A stretch of 64,000 bases of DNA from UBA2031 sp037189985 (GTDB taxonomy: Bacteria > Pseudomonadota > Gammaproteobacteria > Pseudomonadales > Moraxellaceae). A program made the translations under genes and the position numbers. Positions within the stretch are counted from its first letter, which is position 1, and each line of letters opens with the position of its first letter. Below, piece after piece: positions 62,391-64,000 of this stretch. The notes below the pieces were generated by a model. That model saw only the letters and a program-made list of their open reading frames with translations, made no database searches and had not been told where the DNA came from. Location: positions 1 through 64,000 of the forward strand of contig JBBCJX010000014.1 of NCBI GenBank assembly GCA_037189985.1, given 5' to 3'.

Positions 62391-63146
62391 TCAGTTGGCA
62401 GCCGTACTGCGCTGCCGCAAGGCCTCGAACAGAGTCACTCCGGTCGCCACAGATACATTCAGGCTCTCCACAGTGCCCGCCATCGGAATGAAGGCGAGCA
62501 CATCGCAATGCTCCTTCGTCAGTCTGCGCAAGCCACTGCCTTCGGCCCCCATCACCACTCCGAGCGGCCCAGTAAAATCAATGCTGTGCAGGGGCTTTGC
62601 GCCCTCTTCCAATGCCGTGCCGATCAGCCAGATACCTCGCTCTCGCAAGGCATCCATTGTGCGTGCAAGATTGGTCACCTGAAAAAATGGCAACGACTCG
62701 GCAGCACCCACGGCCACCTTGCGGACCACCGGCGTAATGGAAGCCGACTTGTCACGGGGAGTGATGACAGCCTGCACACCTGCTGCATCTGCCGTACGCA
62801 TGCAGGCACCCAGATTATGCGGATCTGTCACACCGTCCAGCAGCAGCAGGAAGGGCGGCGAGCCCAAGGCATCCAGAAAATCCATGAGTGCATGCTCATC
62901 ACCCGGCGGCTGCTCGCGCACGCGGGCCACCACACCCTGATGGTGAGAGTCGCCCGCCAGGTCATCCAGTTGCCCACGTTCCCGCCACTGCAGGTTCAAA
63001 CCCAGAGGGCGCAAGGCCTGTACCAGGCGATTCAAACGCTCGTCGTCACGGCTCTTCAGCAGAAAGACCTCGAGCATGCCTTCCGGATGCCGGTCGAGAT
63101 AAGCCTGCACGGCGTGCAGGCCGTAAATCACTATGTTCTTTGCCAT
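62391..63146 (-). CDS. rlmB: 23S rRNA (guanosine2251-2'-O)-methyltransferase RlmB
   Basis: A 251-residue SPOUT methyltransferase with an N-terminal L30-like RNA-binding domain (IYGLHAVQAYLDRHPEGM). SPOUT motifs are LLLLDGVTDPHNLGACMRTA near residue 105, GVVMGAEGSGLRRLTKEHCD near 195, and IPMAGTVESLNVSVATGVTLFE near 217, which form the knotted AdoMet site. It follows rnr on the same strand, the usual gammaproteobacterial order. Confidence 0.96.
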   Translation of the reverse strand: MAKNIVIYGLHAVQAYLDRHPEGMLEVFLLKSRDDERLNRLVQALRPLGLNLQWRERGQLDDLAGDSHHQGVVARVREQPPGDEHALMDFLDALGSPPFLLLLDGVTDPHNLGACMRTADAAGVQAVITPRDKSASITPVVRKVAVGAAESLPFFQVTNLARTMDALRERGIWLIGTALEEGAKPLHSIDFTGPLGVVMGAEGSGLRRLTKEHCDVLAFIPMAGTVESLNVSVATGVTLFEALRQRSTAAN

Positions 63147-63242
63147 GGATACATCCGGAACAGAACTTCTTCAGACAAAAGGAATAGCGCACCGCCGCAG
63201 GCCATAAAGGTTACGACGGTGCCGGTTGATTAGCTGTGACGT

Positions 63243-64000
63243 CTATTTCTTCTTGCGGGAGCCGGGCTTGCCGGCCTTCTGCTTCGATGCAGCAGTCTTC
63301 CCGCCCGCAGACTTTCCTGACACTGCCTTTGCGGGCTTCTTGCCACCGGCACTCTTTCCATCCTTTGCCGGAATGTCTCCGCTGCGCAGACGATCACGCA
63401 CAGACTTGCCAGCAGCCTCATGCTTGCGCCCTGCAGGTTTATCTCCCGCTGACTGACGAGGGCCGCCACGGCGCTGGGTGCTGCCCCCACCAACCAGATC
63501 AAAATCCATCTTGCGTTGATCCATGTTGACGGCTGCCACCTTGATGCGCACCTGATCACCCAGCGCAAACTGCGTTCCGGAGCGGCTACCGACCAGCTTC
63601 TGCATGGTTGCGTCGAATTCGTAATAATCGCTCTTGAGATTGCTGATATGCACGAGCCCCTCGACGTAGATATCCGTCAGCTCGACGAAGATGCCAAATG
63701 ACGTCACCCCAGCAATCACGCCATCAAACTCTTCCCCGACACGATCCTGCATGTACTCGCACTTGAGCCAAGCCATGACATCACGCGTCGCTTCATCGGC
63801 ACGTCGCTCCGTCATCGAGCAGTGCTCGCCATAGGCCAGCATCTGCGCCATGTCTGGCATGCCGGCATCCGCCGCCACCTTGCCCCGCATACGTCGCACC
63901 TTGTCACCCACGGCTTGGGTGAAGCTGTGCTCTGTGCGCAGGCGGGCACGAATGACGCGATGCAGCAGAAGATCAGGATAACGGCGGATAGGTGACGTGA
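63243..64000 (-). CDS. rnr: Ribonuclease R, C-terminal part (runs off the window)
   Basis: The last about 252 residues of RNase R. Reading in from the window edge, TSPIRRYPDLLLHRVIRA is the RNB-domain motif that ends the catalytic site. The S1 domain follows (GEEFDGVIAGVTSFGIFVEL near 110 from the edge), then a long Lys/Ala/Gly-rich basic tail (last about 85 residues, ending GSRKKK), typical of RNase R. RNase R degrades structured RNA 3'-5' and acts in tmRNA quality control. The 96-base gap to rlmB is unremarkable. Confidence 0.95.
   Translation of the reverse strand, partial: TSPIRRYPDLLLHRVIRARLRTEHSFTQAVGDKVRRMRGKVAADAGMPDMAQMLAYGEHCSMTERRADEATRDVMAWLKCEYMQDRVGEEFDGVIAGVTSFGIFVELTDIYVEGLVHISNLKSDYYEFDATMQKLVGSRSGTQFALGDQVRIKVAAVNMDQRKMDFDLVGGGSTQRRGGPRQSAGDKPAGRKHEAAGKSVRDRLRSGDIPAKDGKSAGGKKPAKAVSGKSAGGKTAASKQKAGKPGSRKKK

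Overview
The window is a GC-rich (about 60% by eye), gene-dense stretch of a gammaproteobacterial chromosome. Two housekeeping blocks point to this class. The first, 62-16459, runs yeaH, spoVR, cca, folK, folB, plsY, tsaD, rpsU, yqeY, dnaG, rpoD, tRNA-Ile(CAU); from memory it matches the Pseudomonas order. The second, 53662-64000, holds radA, alr, dnaB, rplI, rpsR, priB, rpsF, rlmB and rnr, nearly all on the minus strand. A eukaryote-like acyl-CoA-binding protein, several crotonases and a DUF6670-like protein hint at a lipid-metabolising, perhaps marine or Nevskiales/Oceanospirillales-type bacterium. I cannot name the genus.

Layout. 1-4111: stress-type yeaH/spoVR genes, acylphosphatase and an exporter. 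4439-9491: tRNA maturation, folate and phospholipid genes. 9731-14569: the rpsU/yqeY/dnaG/rpoD macromolecular synthesis group. 14674-16291: two membrane proteins, the first AT-rich and probably acquired. 16383-16459: tRNA-Ile.

16708-31057 is the most striking region. Seven plus-strand genes overlap or nearly touch and look like one 14.3-kb operon for a trans-envelope electron-transfer system. They encode a b-type cytochrome with two HX13H helices, a decaheme cytochrome with a cytoplasmic FHA-like domain, a lipoprotein with two HbpS/GlcG-type domains, an outer-membrane barrel with an SH3-like domain, a 1290-residue decaheme protein with LVIVD-type repeats, a pentaheme cytochrome with one CX4CH site, and a cytoplasmic FAD / double cNMP-binding / four-[4Fe-4S] fusion. 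That is 25 predicted c-type hemes. Facing it across a repeat-rich gap is ccmI-ccmF-ccmG-ccmH (31555-35885), a heme-ligation set without ccmABCDE, plausibly serving this system.

36010-50763 is accessory metabolism: a TetR regulator divergent from an exported lactone-oxidase-like flavoprotein and two PLP enzymes; a crotonase/SRPBCC operon behind a palindrome-filled promoter; a fatty acid hydroxylase; an AraC regulator; ACBP; a PQQ-type glucose/sorbosone dehydrogenase; and a three-gene reductase/isomerase group. 50804-53621 holds a Lon-like domain protein and a patatin autotransporter. Two 79-bp elements with 27-bp terminal inverted repeats lie at 31416 and 49386. Two related secreted proteins of unknown function (60389-62378) interrupt the rpsF-rlmB neighbourhood.
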